A DNA stretch of 64,000 nt from Sulfitobacter albidus (GCF_018200035.1 NZ_CP073581.1:1174501-1238500), one strand, 5' to 3'. Positions 28,530 through 37,741 are shown, counted from the first letter of the stretch. The notes: generated from the sequence alone by a model not told the origin. Translations and numbers: made by a program.

Positions 28530-28624
28530 TTTTTGCCTTCCAGATTTTGTTTTTCGAAACGCTTTAGGACGTGTGCACTGGGTGTATGACCGACGTACAC
28601 ATCCTGTGCATACAAAAGGCGCAG

Positions 28625-30196
28625 CTAGCGTGGCCCTTTTTGCTGCATCAGATCGTTTAGAAGACTGCGCATCTGCGCCGCTTCGTCCGGCGGCGAATTC
28701 TTTAAGAGTTGTTCGATCTCTTTCTCGGAGGCTTCGAGGAATTCAATGGCGCGCTCGCTCAATTCGTAGTGATCGCTGATGTCTGTGCCGATGTCGTTCA
28801 GGATCCCAGATGCGACACCGTCCGCACCGTACAAGAACGGAGCCGTGAGGATCGCGGCGTAGGCGAGGTTCCGGCCACCCTTGGCGGTTGTCGAATAGGC
28901 CTTGTCGGCTTGAACGCCGCTTTTCTTGGCGAGTTTGCTGACGTGCTGGATCAGGGCACCGCTGGTGGGATCGACAAACTTCGTCTCCAACGCGCGTTGC
29001 AGCAGCGACAGGATCAACTCGACGGGGATTTGCTGGCGTGTGAAATCGGCCTGTCCGTCGTCCATCGCACGCACGTCGGGGAAAGAGCGGACGAGATTCC
29101 CGGCGAGGCCCAAAAAGGTCTGTAGCGCGGTGCGCGCCTCACCGGGCAGCAGGTCAAGCGGATCGCGACCTTCGACACGTCCGCGATCCTGTTCCTCTAG
29201 ATGCCCGCCGAGCGCGATGAGGCTTGCCCAGAGTTCCAGCGATCTCTCCGAGAGACTTCGCCCGGTATCCCCGAGGATACCCTCAAAACGGGCGGCTTCT
29301 TCGGCGACCTCTTGGCGCAGGCCGCCCGAGTTTGTCCTGTCGCCGAGTTTTTCGAGAAGATTTTTGATCCGCTCTGCACATAGGGTGGCGAGGGTCTCCT
29401 GCCGCTTTTGAAGCGGGGTGTCCTCAATAAAGAGCGCCATGGCGCCGTGAACGGGAGAAAACCGCCAACCTGCGGCATCCTGCTGATCAATCAATTGCGA
29501 CGCTGTGATCGGGGGTTTTGGCTTGGTTGCCTCCCACGGGAGAGGTTCGGGGTAAGGCGGGAGGGATCGTAGGTAGGCGAGGGTTTTTTCGGTGCGTTCG
29601 CGGTCGTCGATGATTTCGGAAAGTGCCCGGAGGTCCTCTGACTTTTCGACTGCTTTGGTGTTTCGGAATTCTATCCTCGGCGAGATTGGGTATCCTTTCC
29701 CCTTAGAGTCAAACGATATGCCTGCGATTGGTCTGAGATCTTCAACTTCAGTCCCAATAATGTTGAGATCCATCAAGTTGTGAAGGCGAGTAAGGGCGCT
29801 AAGGTCTGTAATTTTCGCGTCCCACATATGCAGTAGCTCAAGGTTAAATAGCCGACTGAGTGGATCGAGTGATTGTGGATGGAGGCCGGTGATGTAGAGA
29901 TCGGTGAGGTTGATCAGAGTTTCGACTGGTTTGAGGTCGGTCACTCTGGTTAGGTTTATATTCAGGATTTCTAGGGTGTCGAAGCCCGAAAGCACGTCAA
30001 TGTTTGCGACCTGTGTGTTCTCGAGATCAATATAGAAGAGCGATTCTACTTTTCTTATGAGTGGTGGAATTTCCTCTAAGGCCTCAAGATCTCCAAAAGA
30101 AATTGAGCGCATATCCTCATCGGATTCAATATGCTCCTCAATCCGCCGCTCGGCTTCCGCGTAGGCCTCATCGGCTGTCATCTTTGATCCATCCAT
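28625..30196 (-). CDS. Leucine-rich-repeat protein of unknown function, between two tRNA-Asp genes
   Basis: This 523-residue protein has no signal peptide. After a charged N-terminal region (about 1-50) come five or six LRR units (IDLENTQVANIDVLSGFDTL, then similar LxxLxIxxTxVxDL units to about residue 170). A helical C-terminal two thirds follows with no domain I recognise, apart from one hydrophobic stretch (LAYAAILTAPFLYGADGVA, near 450) that could touch a membrane. The LRR-coding part is visibly poorer in GC (about 45-48% in sampled lines) than neighbouring genes. The start was set at MDGSKMTADEAYAEAE; an in-frame ATG at 30181 is also possible. Acquisition by transfer between the tRNA genes is inferred. 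A sensing or protein-binding role is all that LRRs suggest. Confidence 0.8.
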   Translation of the reverse strand: MDGSKMTADEAYAEAERRIEEHIESDEDMRSISFGDLEALEEIPPLIRKVESLFYIDLENTQVANIDVLSGFDTLEILNINLTRVTDLKPVETLINLTDLYITGLHPQSLDPLSRLFNLELLHMWDAKITDLSALTRLHNLMDLNIIGTEVEDLRPIAGISFDSKGKGYPISPRIEFRNTKAVEKSEDLRALSEIIDDRERTEKTLAYLRSLPPYPEPLPWEATKPKPPITASQLIDQQDAAGWRFSPVHGAMALFIEDTPLQKRQETLATLCAERIKNLLEKLGDRTNSGGLRQEVAEEAARFEGILGDTGRSLSERSLELWASLIALGGHLEEQDRGRVEGRDPLDLLPGEARTALQTFLGLAGNLVRSFPDVRAMDDGQADFTRQQIPVELILSLLQRALETKFVDPTSGALIQHVSKLAKKSGVQADKAYSTTAKGGRNLAYAAILTAPFLYGADGVASGILNDIGTDISDHYELSERAIEFLEASEKEIEQLLKNSPPDEAAQMRSLLNDLMQQKGPR

Positions 30197-30248
30197 ACCC
30201 GCCACTCTCCCACCGCCAAGAAAAACCCGCAAGCGCGCAGATAAGCGC

Positions 30249-30277
30249 TTGACGGTTTTTGCGTGGTGGCCTATCCC
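30249..30277 (+). promoter_or_regulatory. Promoter of the second tRNA-Asp gene
   Basis: TTGACG at 30249-30254 and TATCCC at 30272-30277 with a 17-base spacer lie 41 bases before the tRNA. The second tRNA-Asp is therefore an independent unit and not reliant on read-through. Confidence 0.55.
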
Positions 30278-30318
30278 GCTCAAACGCGCTGCGGCAAACG
30301 TCGGGGCGCGCGCAGCGG

Positions 30319-30395
30319 GCGGTTGTAGCTCAGTTGGTTAGAGTGCCGGCCTGTCACGCCGGAGGTCGCGGGTTCGAGCCCCGTCAACCGCGCCA
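30319..30395 (+). tRNA. tRNA-Asp (anticodon GTC), copy 2
   Basis: All 77 bases are identical to 28453-28529, with GTC anticodon and encoded CCA. A strong terminator follows at once. The identity to copy 1 could support recombination across the intervening LRR gene. Confidence 0.96.
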
Positions 30396-30405
30396 CCGCT
30401 GCCGC

Positions 30406-30432
30406 AAAAGGCTCCCTTCGGGGGGCCTTTTT
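30406..30432 (+). terminator. Terminator after tRNA-Asp copy 2
   Basis: A stem AAAAGGCTCCC/GGGGGGCCTTTTT (one mismatch) with a TTC loop is followed by T residues, 10 bases past the tRNA. Clear rho-independent form. Confidence 0.8.
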
Positions 30433-30445
30433 GCGTCTGGGCCGG

Positions 30446-31234
30446 TCAGTCGCCGTAGCCCATGATCCATTCGGTCTGCGCGTCGAGGTGGGCGTGCATA
30501 TGGGCGATGTCGTCGTCGGACCATGCCTCGGGCAGATCGGGGCGGGGCCCTTCGGATTTCCACAGGTTGCCCATGCGGCGTTTGACGGGGCGGTAGCCGC
30601 GTTCAGTCGATTTGAGGTCAAAGGCGTCTTGCAGCACGCCGACCATGGCTTCGGGATCGCGGTTGAACGGCTCCATCTGGAAGAACATCACATTGGCGCC
30701 GCGCGCGATAAAGCTGAGCAAACCAAGATGTTTGGCGTTGCGCAGATCGAATATCGTGGGGAAGGGCGCGCCGGTCAGCGGGTGGCGGTCGTATTGCAGT
30801 GGCAGCGGGCCCGGTTGCAGCTCGGGGTGCAGCGGCTCGAAATGGTCGGGCTTGTCGATATAGCTGTCCCAGGGGGCGCGGATGAACGCCTCGAAGGGGA
30901 GTTGCTGCATGGCCTGGGTCGCGTGCCAGGGGCGTTTGAACAGCGACGTGGCCCAGGCCTGCGGCGCGCGCACGGCGCAGACCACCAGCATGTCCTGCGG
31001 CACGCCGACCATCTGGGGAAAGCCGTGTTTCCAGCCGAGCGATTCCTGCCGTTCGATGCGGAGCGATTTCGAGATCACCTTGCGGATGATGTTGGTGCCG
31101 CAGCCGCGCTCCCCCATGACCTGATAGCGGTTGGGCGGCGTGTCGTGGGCGCGGTGCAGATGCCAGCCCTGACGGGCCATATCGGCGGCCATGGGGGCAA
31201 AATCGGGGCGCGCGGTGGTGTGCGGCATTGTCAT
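30446..31234 (-). CDS. Sulfotransferase-like protein
   Basis: This 262-residue soluble protein has an N-terminal phosphosulfate-binding-loop-like motif, YQVMGERGCGTNIIRK (about residues 37-52), and a later strand VVCAVRAPQAWATSLF resembling the 3'-phosphate-binding element of sulfotransferases. This suggests PAPS-dependent sulfation or a related P-loop transferase, but overall similarity was not measured. The start at 31234 has a GGGAGG about 12 bases upstream; 31228 is an alternative. It is divergent from a glycosyltransferase gene with 78 bases between, so both may modify the same surface glycan (inference). Confidence 0.6.
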   Translation of the reverse strand: MTMPHTTARPDFAPMAADMARQGWHLHRAHDTPPNRYQVMGERGCGTNIIRKVISKSLRIERQESLGWKHGFPQMVGVPQDMLVVCAVRAPQAWATSLFKRPWHATQAMQQLPFEAFIRAPWDSYIDKPDHFEPLHPELQPGPLPLQYDRHPLTGAPFPTIFDLRNAKHLGLLSFIARGANVMFFQMEPFNRDPEAMVGVLQDAFDLKSTERGYRPVKRRMGNLWKSEGPRPDLPEAWSDDDIAHMHAHLDAQTEWIMGYGD

Positions 31235-31312
31235 GGGCGGGGCCTCCCGGCTACATCTGGGCTCGACGCGGAGCATTGCGAATTCGCGCGGCATTGAAAA
31301 GGGGCAGCGGGC

Positions 31313-32185
31313 ATGCAGACGGCGGCGGCGATCACCATGGTGCGCGGGGATGCGTTTTTTCTGGATGCGTGGCTGCGCCATTACGGCGGGCTGCTGGGCC
31401 GGCAGAATTGCTATGTCATCAACCACGGATTTGGTGCGGATGTGGCGACACAGGCCGAAGGATGCAATATCATCGGCATCCCCGGCGATCCGCACAAGAA
31501 TTTCGATGTGAAACGCTGGGGCTTGCTGAACGGGCTGCTGGGCGGTTTGCGCAAGTATTACCGCCACGTGATCGTGGGCGATGTGGATGAGCTGGTGGTG
31601 GTCGATCCCGATCACGGGATGACCCTGGCCGAGTATCTTGAGGCGATGCCGGAAAAGCGGGTGCTGACGCCCCTGGGGCTGGAGGTGATCCACCGCATCG
31701 ACGTGGAGGAGACGCCGATCGAGGGCGCAATCCTGGGGCCGCGGCGGTTTGTGCGGCCGGCACCCCATTACTCGAAACCCTGCATCGTGTCGGCGGCGAC
31801 AAAGCTCGCGCGCGGGGGGCATTTTTCGCAGTACCCCAAGCTGCACGCGCCCGACGAGCTGTATTTGTTTCACCTCAAGTTCTGCGATTTTGGACAATAC
31901 GCCGAGGCGATGAACCGCCGCAATGCGGTCACGCAAGAGATCGGCGGCGGGGTCAAGGATACGGCCATCGGGCGGCACTGGTTCGCGGAGGCGCGCGGTG
32001 AGGATCGCGCGATGTTCGAAGGCTTTGCCGATCTGGAGCTGGTCGAGGGGTTTGACTTTGGCCAGATGCGCGCGCGCATGCAGCGTTCGTTCGGGCCGCG
32101 TGGCGATACCGGGATGTATGAATTCCGCAGGCCGGAGTTCGCGACGCAATACGAGCTGCCGGAGCGGTTTTTCGGGATCTTCTAG
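31313..32185 (+). CDS. Glycosyltransferase family 2-like protein
   Basis: This 290-residue protein has the N-terminal pattern AAAITMVRGDAFFLDAWLRHYGGLLG seen in the glycosyltransferase 2/92-like families. A DxD-type metal site lies in VIVGDVDELVVVD (about 87-99), with a later conserved HLKFCDF. No membrane segment is visible, so it is cytoplasmic, using a nucleotide sugar. The acceptor is unknown. It is convergent with the dehalogenase-like gene; the two stop codons overlap on a shared CTAG. Confidence is moderate because only motifs were used. Confidence 0.65.
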   Translation: MQTAAAITMVRGDAFFLDAWLRHYGGLLGRQNCYVINHGFGADVATQAEGCNIIGIPGDPHKNFDVKRWGLLNGLLGGLRKYYRHVIVGDVDELVVVDPDHGMTLAEYLEAMPEKRVLTPLGLEVIHRIDVEETPIEGAILGPRRFVRPAPHYSKPCIVSAATKLARGGHFSQYPKLHAPDELYLFHLKFCDFGQYAEAMNRRNAVTQEIGGGVKDTAIGRHWFAEARGEDRAMFEGFADLELVEGFDFGQMRARMQRSFGPRGDTGMYEFRRPEFATQYELPERFFGIF

Positions 32186-33057
32186 GCGTCCTGCGGGCGC
32201 AGGAAATCCAGCAGTGCGGCGGCGGTCTCGCGCGGGTGGGTGTCGGGAAAGAAATGCCCGCCGGGGATCGGGCAGGGGCGCGCGTCGCTGAGGCGGTCAT
32301 CCCATGTGGCGGGGACGTCATAGGCGCGGCCCATGACGCCGTCCGCGCCGTACATCACCAGCGCGGGCATCGTGAGGCGGCGGCCAAGGTCGGCGGCGTC
32401 GAGGTCGAAATCATGGCTCAGCGCGGCGCGGTAATCGGCGCACATGCCGCGGATGGTGTCGGGCTGGCGCCACGCGCCGCGGTAGGCGGAGAGTGCGTCC
32501 GGGTGGAAATCGGAGGTATCGGCGGCCCCCCAGCCCATCAGGCACCCTTCGAAATAGGCGTCCGGATCGTGGGCGATCATGGTCTCGGGCATCGGGTGCG
32601 GCTGGGCGAGGAAGAACCAGTGGTAATAGGCCTGTGCGACCTTGCGCGTGAGATCCGCGAGCAGCAGATGTGTGGGCACGATGTCCATCAGCGTGAGGCT
32701 GCGCACCGGGTCAGGAGTATCCAACGCCAGACGGTGCGCCGTGCGCCCGCCACGGTCGTGGCCTATGAGGTGAAAACTCTCGAACCCAAGTGCCGCCATC
32801 AACGCGCGCGGCCCCTCGGCCATGCCGCGAAAACTATAGGCGGCGGGATCGTCCGGTTTGCCACTGGCGCCGTAGCCGCGCAGATCGGGGGCGATGACGG
32901 TGTAGTGCCGCGCCAGCGCGGGGGCGATGGCGTGCCACATGGCGTGGGTTTGCGGAAAGCCGTGCAGCAGCAGCACGGGCGGGCCGTCGCCGCCGCGCGC
33001 GTAGTGCACGGCGTGGCCGTCGATCAGATCGGTCTGCGTGGTAAATTTCGGTATCAT
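32182..33057 (-). CDS. Haloacetate-dehalogenase-like alpha/beta hydrolase
   Basis: This 291-residue alpha/beta hydrolase matches the fluoroacetate dehalogenase pattern closely. It has HGFPQ near 32, nucleophile Asp101 in GHDRGGR with Arg102 and Arg105 for carboxylate binding, acid Asp125, the halide-binding His146-Trp147 in YHWFFLAQP, Trp176, Tyr209 and base His268 in PGGHFFPD. These correspond one for one to residues known in Rhodopseudomonas RPA1163. Dehalogenation of haloacetates is therefore plausible; epoxide hydrolase is the main alternative. It may share a transcript with the creatinase gene upstream, 53 bases away on the same strand. Confidence 0.82.
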   Translation of the reverse strand: MIPKFTTQTDLIDGHAVHYARGGDGPPVLLLHGFPQTHAMWHAIAPALARHYTVIAPDLRGYGASGKPDDPAAYSFRGMAEGPRALMAALGFESFHLIGHDRGGRTAHRLALDTPDPVRSLTLMDIVPTHLLLADLTRKVAQAYYHWFFLAQPHPMPETMIAHDPDAYFEGCLMGWGAADTSDFHPDALSAYRGAWRQPDTIRGMCADYRAALSHDFDLDAADLGRRLTMPALVMYGADGVMGRAYDVPATWDDRLSDARPCPIPGGHFFPDTHPRETAAALLDFLRPQDA

Positions 33058-33110
33058 CGGTGCAGCGTAGCGGGGCGCGTGCGGGCTGTCACGCGCCCCG
33101 TTTTATGCGC

Positions 33111-34334
33111 TCAGGCGATCACGTTATGGGCCGGGCCGTAGGGGAAGCCGGTGATATTCTCGGCCCCATCCTCGGTCAGCACGACGATATCGTGTTCGCG
33201 GTAGCCGCCTGCACCGGGCGTTCCTTTGGGCAGGGTCAGCATCGGCTCCATCGAGACGACCATGCCGGGGGTGAGTACGGTGTCGATATCCTCGCGCAGC
33301 TCCAGCCCCGCCTCGCGGCCGTAGTAATGCGACAGGATGCCGAAGGAATGCCCGTAGCCGAAGGAGCGGTATTGCAGCAGGTCGCGCGCGGCGAAGAAAT
33401 CGTTGATCTCCGCGCAGATGCCCGCGCAGGTGGCGCCCGTTTGAATGAGCGACAGGCCCAGCTCGTGGGCTGCGACATTCGCCTCCCATATCTTGAGCGA
33501 TGCGGGGTCGGGTTCGCCCAGCCACAGGGTGCGCTCAAGCGCTGTGTAGTAGGCAGAGATCATCGGAAAGGTGTTGAGGCTGAGGATATCGCCCTGTTGC
33601 AGGGCGCGGGTTGTGACGGGGTTATGCGCGCCGTCGGTGTTGAGGCCGGATTGGAACCACACCCAGCTGTCGCGGATCTCGCTTTCCGGGTGGCTGCGGG
33701 CGATCTCCAGCTCCATCGCGTCGCGGCCGGCCATGGCCACGTCAATCTCGCGGGTGCCCGCGCGGATGGCGTCGCGGATGGCCGCGCCACCGTGGTCGGC
33801 AATGCGCGCGCCCTCGCGGATGAGAGCGATTTCCTCGGGCGACTTGATCATGCGTTGCTGCATGGTGGCGGGGGCGATGTCGACGCTCTCGGCGCCGATG
33901 AACGCGGCCAGTTTCGCGGATTGCGCCAGCGTCAGGTGATCGCCCTCGATACCCACACGGGCAGGGTTGCCTGCGGCCTCGGCCACGGCGCGCCAGTAGT
34001 TGTCGCGCCGCCAGTCGGTGTAGACGATGTTTTCATCCGCAGAGTGGCGCCAGGGCTGGCCGCCGTCGATATTGGCCGAGATCGTCACGGAACGCTCTTG
34101 CGTGACCACGCAGGCGTAGGGACGCCCGAACGCGCAGTAGAGAAACCCCGAATAATAGGCGACCCCGTGCATCGAGGTCAGGATCGCGGCATCGATTCCT
34201 TGGGCGGCCATTTGCGCGCGCAGGCCCGCAAGGCGGCGGTCGTATTCGGCGCGGGAAAACGGCAGCGGCGCTTTTTCACCGTTGGGAAAGGTGAAGTAAT
34301 CCGGGCGGGCGGGGAATGTGTGGTGTTGTGTCAT
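33111..34334 (-). CDS. Creatinase (creatine amidinohydrolase), M24 peptidase-fold family
   Basis: This 407-residue enzyme of the pita-bread fold hydrolyses creatine to sarcosine and urea. The catalytic histidine region FQSGLNTDGAHNPVTTR and the long blocks SISANIDGGQPWR, YGHSFGILSHYYGREAGL and MEPMLTLPKG agree very well with Pseudomonas creatinase as I remember it, including length (about 403). The start MTQHHTFPARPDYF has GGAGG 8 bases upstream. No sarcosine oxidase or transporter gene is adjacent. A relative acting on another guanidino or N-methyl compound cannot be excluded. Bases 34335-34498 show no gene. Confidence 0.85.
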   Translation of the reverse strand: MTQHHTFPARPDYFTFPNGEKAPLPFSRAEYDRRLAGLRAQMAAQGIDAAILTSMHGVAYYSGFLYCAFGRPYACVVTQERSVTISANIDGGQPWRHSADENIVYTDWRRDNYWRAVAEAAGNPARVGIEGDHLTLAQSAKLAAFIGAESVDIAPATMQQRMIKSPEEIALIREGARIADHGGAAIRDAIRAGTREIDVAMAGRDAMELEIARSHPESEIRDSWVWFQSGLNTDGAHNPVTTRALQQGDILSLNTFPMISAYYTALERTLWLGEPDPASLKIWEANVAAHELGLSLIQTGATCAGICAEINDFFAARDLLQYRSFGYGHSFGILSHYYGREAGLELREDIDTVLTPGMVVSMEPMLTLPKGTPGAGGYREHDIVVLTEDGAENITGFPYGPAHNVIA

Positions 34335-34498
34335 CAAGACCTCCAGTGGTTCGGGAGGTCGGGGTATGGGAACCCTCAACCTCACGATTGAAAGTCCCGG
34401 CGTTCAGGAAGGGATTGAGCGGGAACGGCCCCCCGGCGACGCCATCGCCGGTCATGCTCCCCCAACCCTTAGGCGCAGGTGGCGCGGTCTGGCAAGCC

Positions 34499-35239
34499 TT
34501 ATCCGCGCTTTTCGTCGACGATCAGCTGCATCTGGTCCAGCGGCAGGTAGCCGCGCAAAAGCTCGTCGTGCATCACGAAGGTCGGCGTGCCGGAAATCGC
34601 GAGGGCCGCGGCCAGCTGGCGGGTCGCGGCGATTTCGGCAGTGACGTCTTCGGAGCCCATGCGCACCTCGACCGCGTCCATGTCGAGGCCAAAGGTCGCC
34701 CCCAGACGGCGCAGGGCGGGCATCGTGATCTCGCCGTTGAACGACATCAGCGCGTCGCCCACCGCCTTGTAGCTGTCGTCGCCCGCGACCTGTTTGACCG
34801 CCACGGCAAAGCGGGAGGCCAGCACGGAGGCATCGCCGAGGATCGGCAGTTCCTTGACGATCAGGCGGATGTTGCCGTCGGTTTCCAGCAATTCGGCCAC
34901 CTCACCGTGGGCGCGTTTGCAATAGCCGCAGCGGTAGTCGAGGAATTCGACCAGTGTGATGTCGCCGTCGGGGTTGCCGCCGACGTAGGAGTAGCCATCG
35001 TTGAAGATCTGATCGGCGTATTGCGTGACAAGGTCGATGTCGGCGCGGGCCTGCTGTTCGGCCTCGCGTTCGCGCAGGATATCGACGGCTTCCATGATGA
35101 CTTCGGGGTTCTCAAAAAGATAGGCGCGCACTTCGGCGCGGAATTGCGCGCGCTCTTCGTCGGTCATCTCCTTGAGATCGGCGGCGAGGGCCGGCAGGGC
35201 CAGCGTGGCGAAGGCGGTGGAGAGTAGAAGCTTTTTCAT
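34499..35239 (-). CDS. DsbA-family periplasmic thioredoxin-like protein
   Basis: This 246-residue secreted protein has a signal peptide (MKKLLLSTAFATLALPALAA). A helical region follows, then a thioredoxin-fold domain with CGYC active site in FLDYRCGYCKRAHGE and cis-proline in ISGTPTFVM. This is the pattern of DsbA/BdbD- or ScsC-like disulfide oxidoreductases in alphaproteobacteria. It lies 5 bases after the M48 protease gene, so the two are co-expressed and probably both serve envelope protein folding. Whether it oxidises or isomerises disulfides cannot be told. Confidence 0.9.
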   Translation of the reverse strand: MKKLLLSTAFATLALPALAADLKEMTDEERAQFRAEVRAYLFENPEVIMEAVDILREREAEQQARADIDLVTQYADQIFNDGYSYVGGNPDGDITLVEFLDYRCGYCKRAHGEVAELLETDGNIRLIVKELPILGDASVLASRFAVAVKQVAGDDSYKAVGDALMSFNGEITMPALRRLGATFGLDMDAVEVRMGSEDVTAEIAATRQLAAALAISGTPTFVMHDELLRGYLPLDQMQLIVDEKRG

Positions 35240-35244
35240 CGGGG

Positions 35245-36576
35245 TCACTTTCGTTTTGCGGCGCGTTCGGAGGCAATCAGCACATCCTGCGCGCGCTGCC
35301 AAGGGCCGGAGCCGGTGGCAAGCAGCGCGGTGGCGCGTTTGGCGTGGATGCCGGCGTCTTTCAGCCGACCAATGAGGGCAAAGCGTTCGGCGGTGGTCAG
35401 GGCCGCCATGCCGGTCTGACCGGATTTGGCGTAGGCCGTGGCCAGATCGCGCAGCATGGAGCCGTCGCGGAAATCCTGACGGCGGGATTTTTCCAGCACG
35501 CCGCGCGCCTTGGCGACCTGACCGGAGGCCAGCAGCGCGCGGCCGTAGCCCGACAGGATCAGCGGATCATTGGGCGCGCGCTGCACCGCGCGGGCGTAGG
35601 CGTTGGTGGCGGCGGCAAAATTGCGCGTCTCCAGCAGGATCTGGCCACGCTGGTCGTGCAGGAACGGATCATTTGGGCGCGCGGCGATGGCGCGGTCGAT
35701 GGCGGCGAGCGCCTTTTGCGTGCGCGAATTGCGGTGCTGGGCAATCGCCTCGCGCAGCAGGCGCACGTCCGCGTAGGGTTCGGATTTCAGCCGCCGCAGC
35801 GTCCAGCTCGGCGCGCGGGTATAGGCGGAGAGTTTGCCCTTGAGCCGTGCGAACCAGTATTCGGCGTCAGCGTTTGGCGGTTTGGTGCCGTAGCTGGTGA
35901 CGAATCCCTGCACGGCGCGCAGGCGGTCGCGGGTCAACGGATGCGAGCGCAGATAGGGATCCTGCCGCCCGGCGCTGAGCGCTTCCTGCCCGGCAAAGAT
36001 CTTGAGCGTGTCATACAGCCCCTGCGGCGAGGCGCCCGCGGCGGCCATGTAGCGGATGCCGGATTGATCGGCGGAGGCTTCCTCGGCCCGCGTGTGGCTG
36101 AGAAACGCGCGGCGCGCGGAGCTGGCGGAGCCGATGGCGAGCCCGCCCGCCAGACGGTTGTTGCCCGAGGCCGCAGCGGCGGCGGCAAGGGCGATGCCCA
36201 ACCCGGTGATCGTGCGGGTATTGGCGAGGTTCGTCAGGCGTCGGGTGATGTGGCCATTGGCGATATGCGCGGCTTCATGGGCGATGATGCCCTGCAGCAT
36301 CGGTGCGCTCTCCATCTTGTTGATGAGCCCGTGGTGGATGAAAATCGCGTCGTTGCTGACCACAAAGGCGTTGAGCGTGGGCGCGTTGACCACCAGCACC
36401 TTCACCCGGTTGGGGCTGAGACCCGCGGCGCGCAGGATCGGCGCGGCCAGCTGTTTGAGCGCGTATTCCATATCCGCATCGCGCAGCAGGGTCTGCGCCT
36501 GCGCGGGCAGGGCAACCACGAGGGCGAGGAGCAGGCACAGGATTGACGCCGCACGGCGGATGGGTTGAAAGCGCAT
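35245..36576 (-). CDS. M48 family metalloprotease with TPR region (BepA/YfgC-like)
   Basis: This 443-residue periplasmic protein has a signal peptide (about 1-28). A zinc metalloprotease domain carries the HEAAH motif in GIIAHEAAHIANGH and the third ligand region HTRAEEASADQSG. The C-terminal half has TPR-like helices (AAIDRAIAARPNDPFLHDQR, YARAVQRAPNDPLILSGYGR). The architecture matches BepA/YfgC, which handles outer-membrane protein assembly. The start 36576 overlaps by antisense the 5' leader of the divergent aminotransferase; there is no strong ribosome site. It forms an operon with the DsbA-like gene. Confidence 0.9.
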   Translation of the reverse strand: MRFQPIRRAASILCLLLALVVALPAQAQTLLRDADMEYALKQLAAPILRAAGLSPNRVKVLVVNAPTLNAFVVSNDAIFIHHGLINKMESAPMLQGIIAHEAAHIANGHITRRLTNLANTRTITGLGIALAAAAAASGNNRLAGGLAIGSASSARRAFLSHTRAEEASADQSGIRYMAAAGASPQGLYDTLKIFAGQEALSAGRQDPYLRSHPLTRDRLRAVQGFVTSYGTKPPNADAEYWFARLKGKLSAYTRAPSWTLRRLKSEPYADVRLLREAIAQHRNSRTQKALAAIDRAIAARPNDPFLHDQRGQILLETRNFAAATNAYARAVQRAPNDPLILSGYGRALLASGQVAKARGVLEKSRRQDFRDGSMLRDLATAYAKSGQTGMAALTTAERFALIGRLKDAGIHAKRATALLATGSGPWQRAQDVLIASERAAKRK

Positions 36577-36598
36577 GCAGCACTGTAGGAGCGTGAAC

Positions 36599-37741
36599 AT
36601 GCGGAATTCAACCCGGTCCCAGGTCGATCCCTTTATTGTGATGGACGTGATGCAGGCGGCAGCGGCGGCAGAGGCTGCCGGGCGCCACATCATCCACATG
36701 GAGGTCGGCCAGCCCGGCACCGGTGCGCCCAAGGGCGCGGTGGAGGCCCTGGCGGGCGCGATGCAGCGGGATGCCCTTGGCTATACGGTGGCGCTGGGGC
36801 TGCCCGCGCTGCGCGCACGTGTCGCACGGCTTTACGGGGAATGGTACGACGTGGACCTTGATCCGCAGCGGGTGGTGATCACGCCGGGATCGTCGGGCGG
36901 GTTCCTTCTGGCGTTCACGGCGCTGTTCGACAGTGGCGACCGCGTGGGCATCGGTGCGCCGGGCTATCCCAGCTACCGCCAGATTTTGCGCGCGCTGGGG
37001 ATGGTGCCGGTGGATTTGCAGACGGCGCCGGAAAACCGCCTGCAACCGGTGGCCGCCGATCTGGCAGGGCAGGCGCTGCGCGGATTGATGGTGGCCTCGC
37101 CCGCCAACCCCTCGGGCACGATGCTGGACCGTGCGGCGATGCGCGGGCTGATCGAGGCGTGCCACGGGGCGGGGGCGTCGTTTATCTCGGACGAGATTTA
37201 CCACGGGATCGAATACGACAAGAAGGCCGTCAGCGCGTTGGAGATCACCGATCAGGCTTATGTCATCAACAGTTTTTCCAAATACTTCTCGATGACAGGC
37301 TGGCGCGTGGGCTGGATGGTGGTGCCCGACGATCAGGTGCGAGTGGTCGAGCGGATCGCGCAGAACATGTTTATCTGCGCCTCCCACGCGTCGCAGGTGG
37401 CGGCCCTTGCTGCGATGGACTGCACCGAGGAGCTGGAGGCCAACATGGCCGTCTACCGCGCCAATCGCGCACTGATGCTGGAGGGGCTGCCCCGCGCCGG
37501 CTTTGACCGGATCGCGCCGCCGGACGGGGCGTTCTATGTCTATGCGGATGTAAGTGCCATCACCGACGACAGCCGCGCGCTGGCTGCCGAAATCCTTGAA
37601 AAGGCGGGCGTGGCGGTCACGCCGGGGCTGGATTTTGACCCGGTGCGCGGCGCCACGACGCTGCGGTTTTCCTACGCGCGGGCCACGGCGGACATCGAGG
37701 AAGGGCTCGCGCGGCTCAAGGCGTTTATGGACGCGCGCTGA
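36599..37741 (+). CDS. PLP-dependent class I/II aminotransferase
   Basis: This 380-residue fold-type I enzyme has the PLP lysine in NSFSKYFSMTGWRVGW, the pyrimidine-contacting DEIYHGIEYD and the substrate arginine region TTLRFSYARATADIEEGL. AGGAG at about 36587 fixes the ATG at 36599. Sequence style fits the aspartate/aromatic aminotransferase group, but the amino-acid specificity is not evident. It is divergent from the M48 gene with 22 bases between starts, so the promoters must overlap the opposing coding regions. Confidence 0.9.
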   Translation: MRNSTRSQVDPFIVMDVMQAAAAAEAAGRHIIHMEVGQPGTGAPKGAVEALAGAMQRDALGYTVALGLPALRARVARLYGEWYDVDLDPQRVVITPGSSGGFLLAFTALFDSGDRVGIGAPGYPSYRQILRALGMVPVDLQTAPENRLQPVAADLAGQALRGLMVASPANPSGTMLDRAAMRGLIEACHGAGASFISDEIYHGIEYDKKAVSALEITDQAYVINSFSKYFSMTGWRVGWMVVPDDQVRVVERIAQNMFICASHASQVAALAAMDCTEELEANMAVYRANRALMLEGLPRAGFDRIAPPDGAFYVYADVSAITDDSRALAAEILEKAGVAVTPGLDFDPVRGATTLRFSYARATADIEEGLARLKAFMDAR

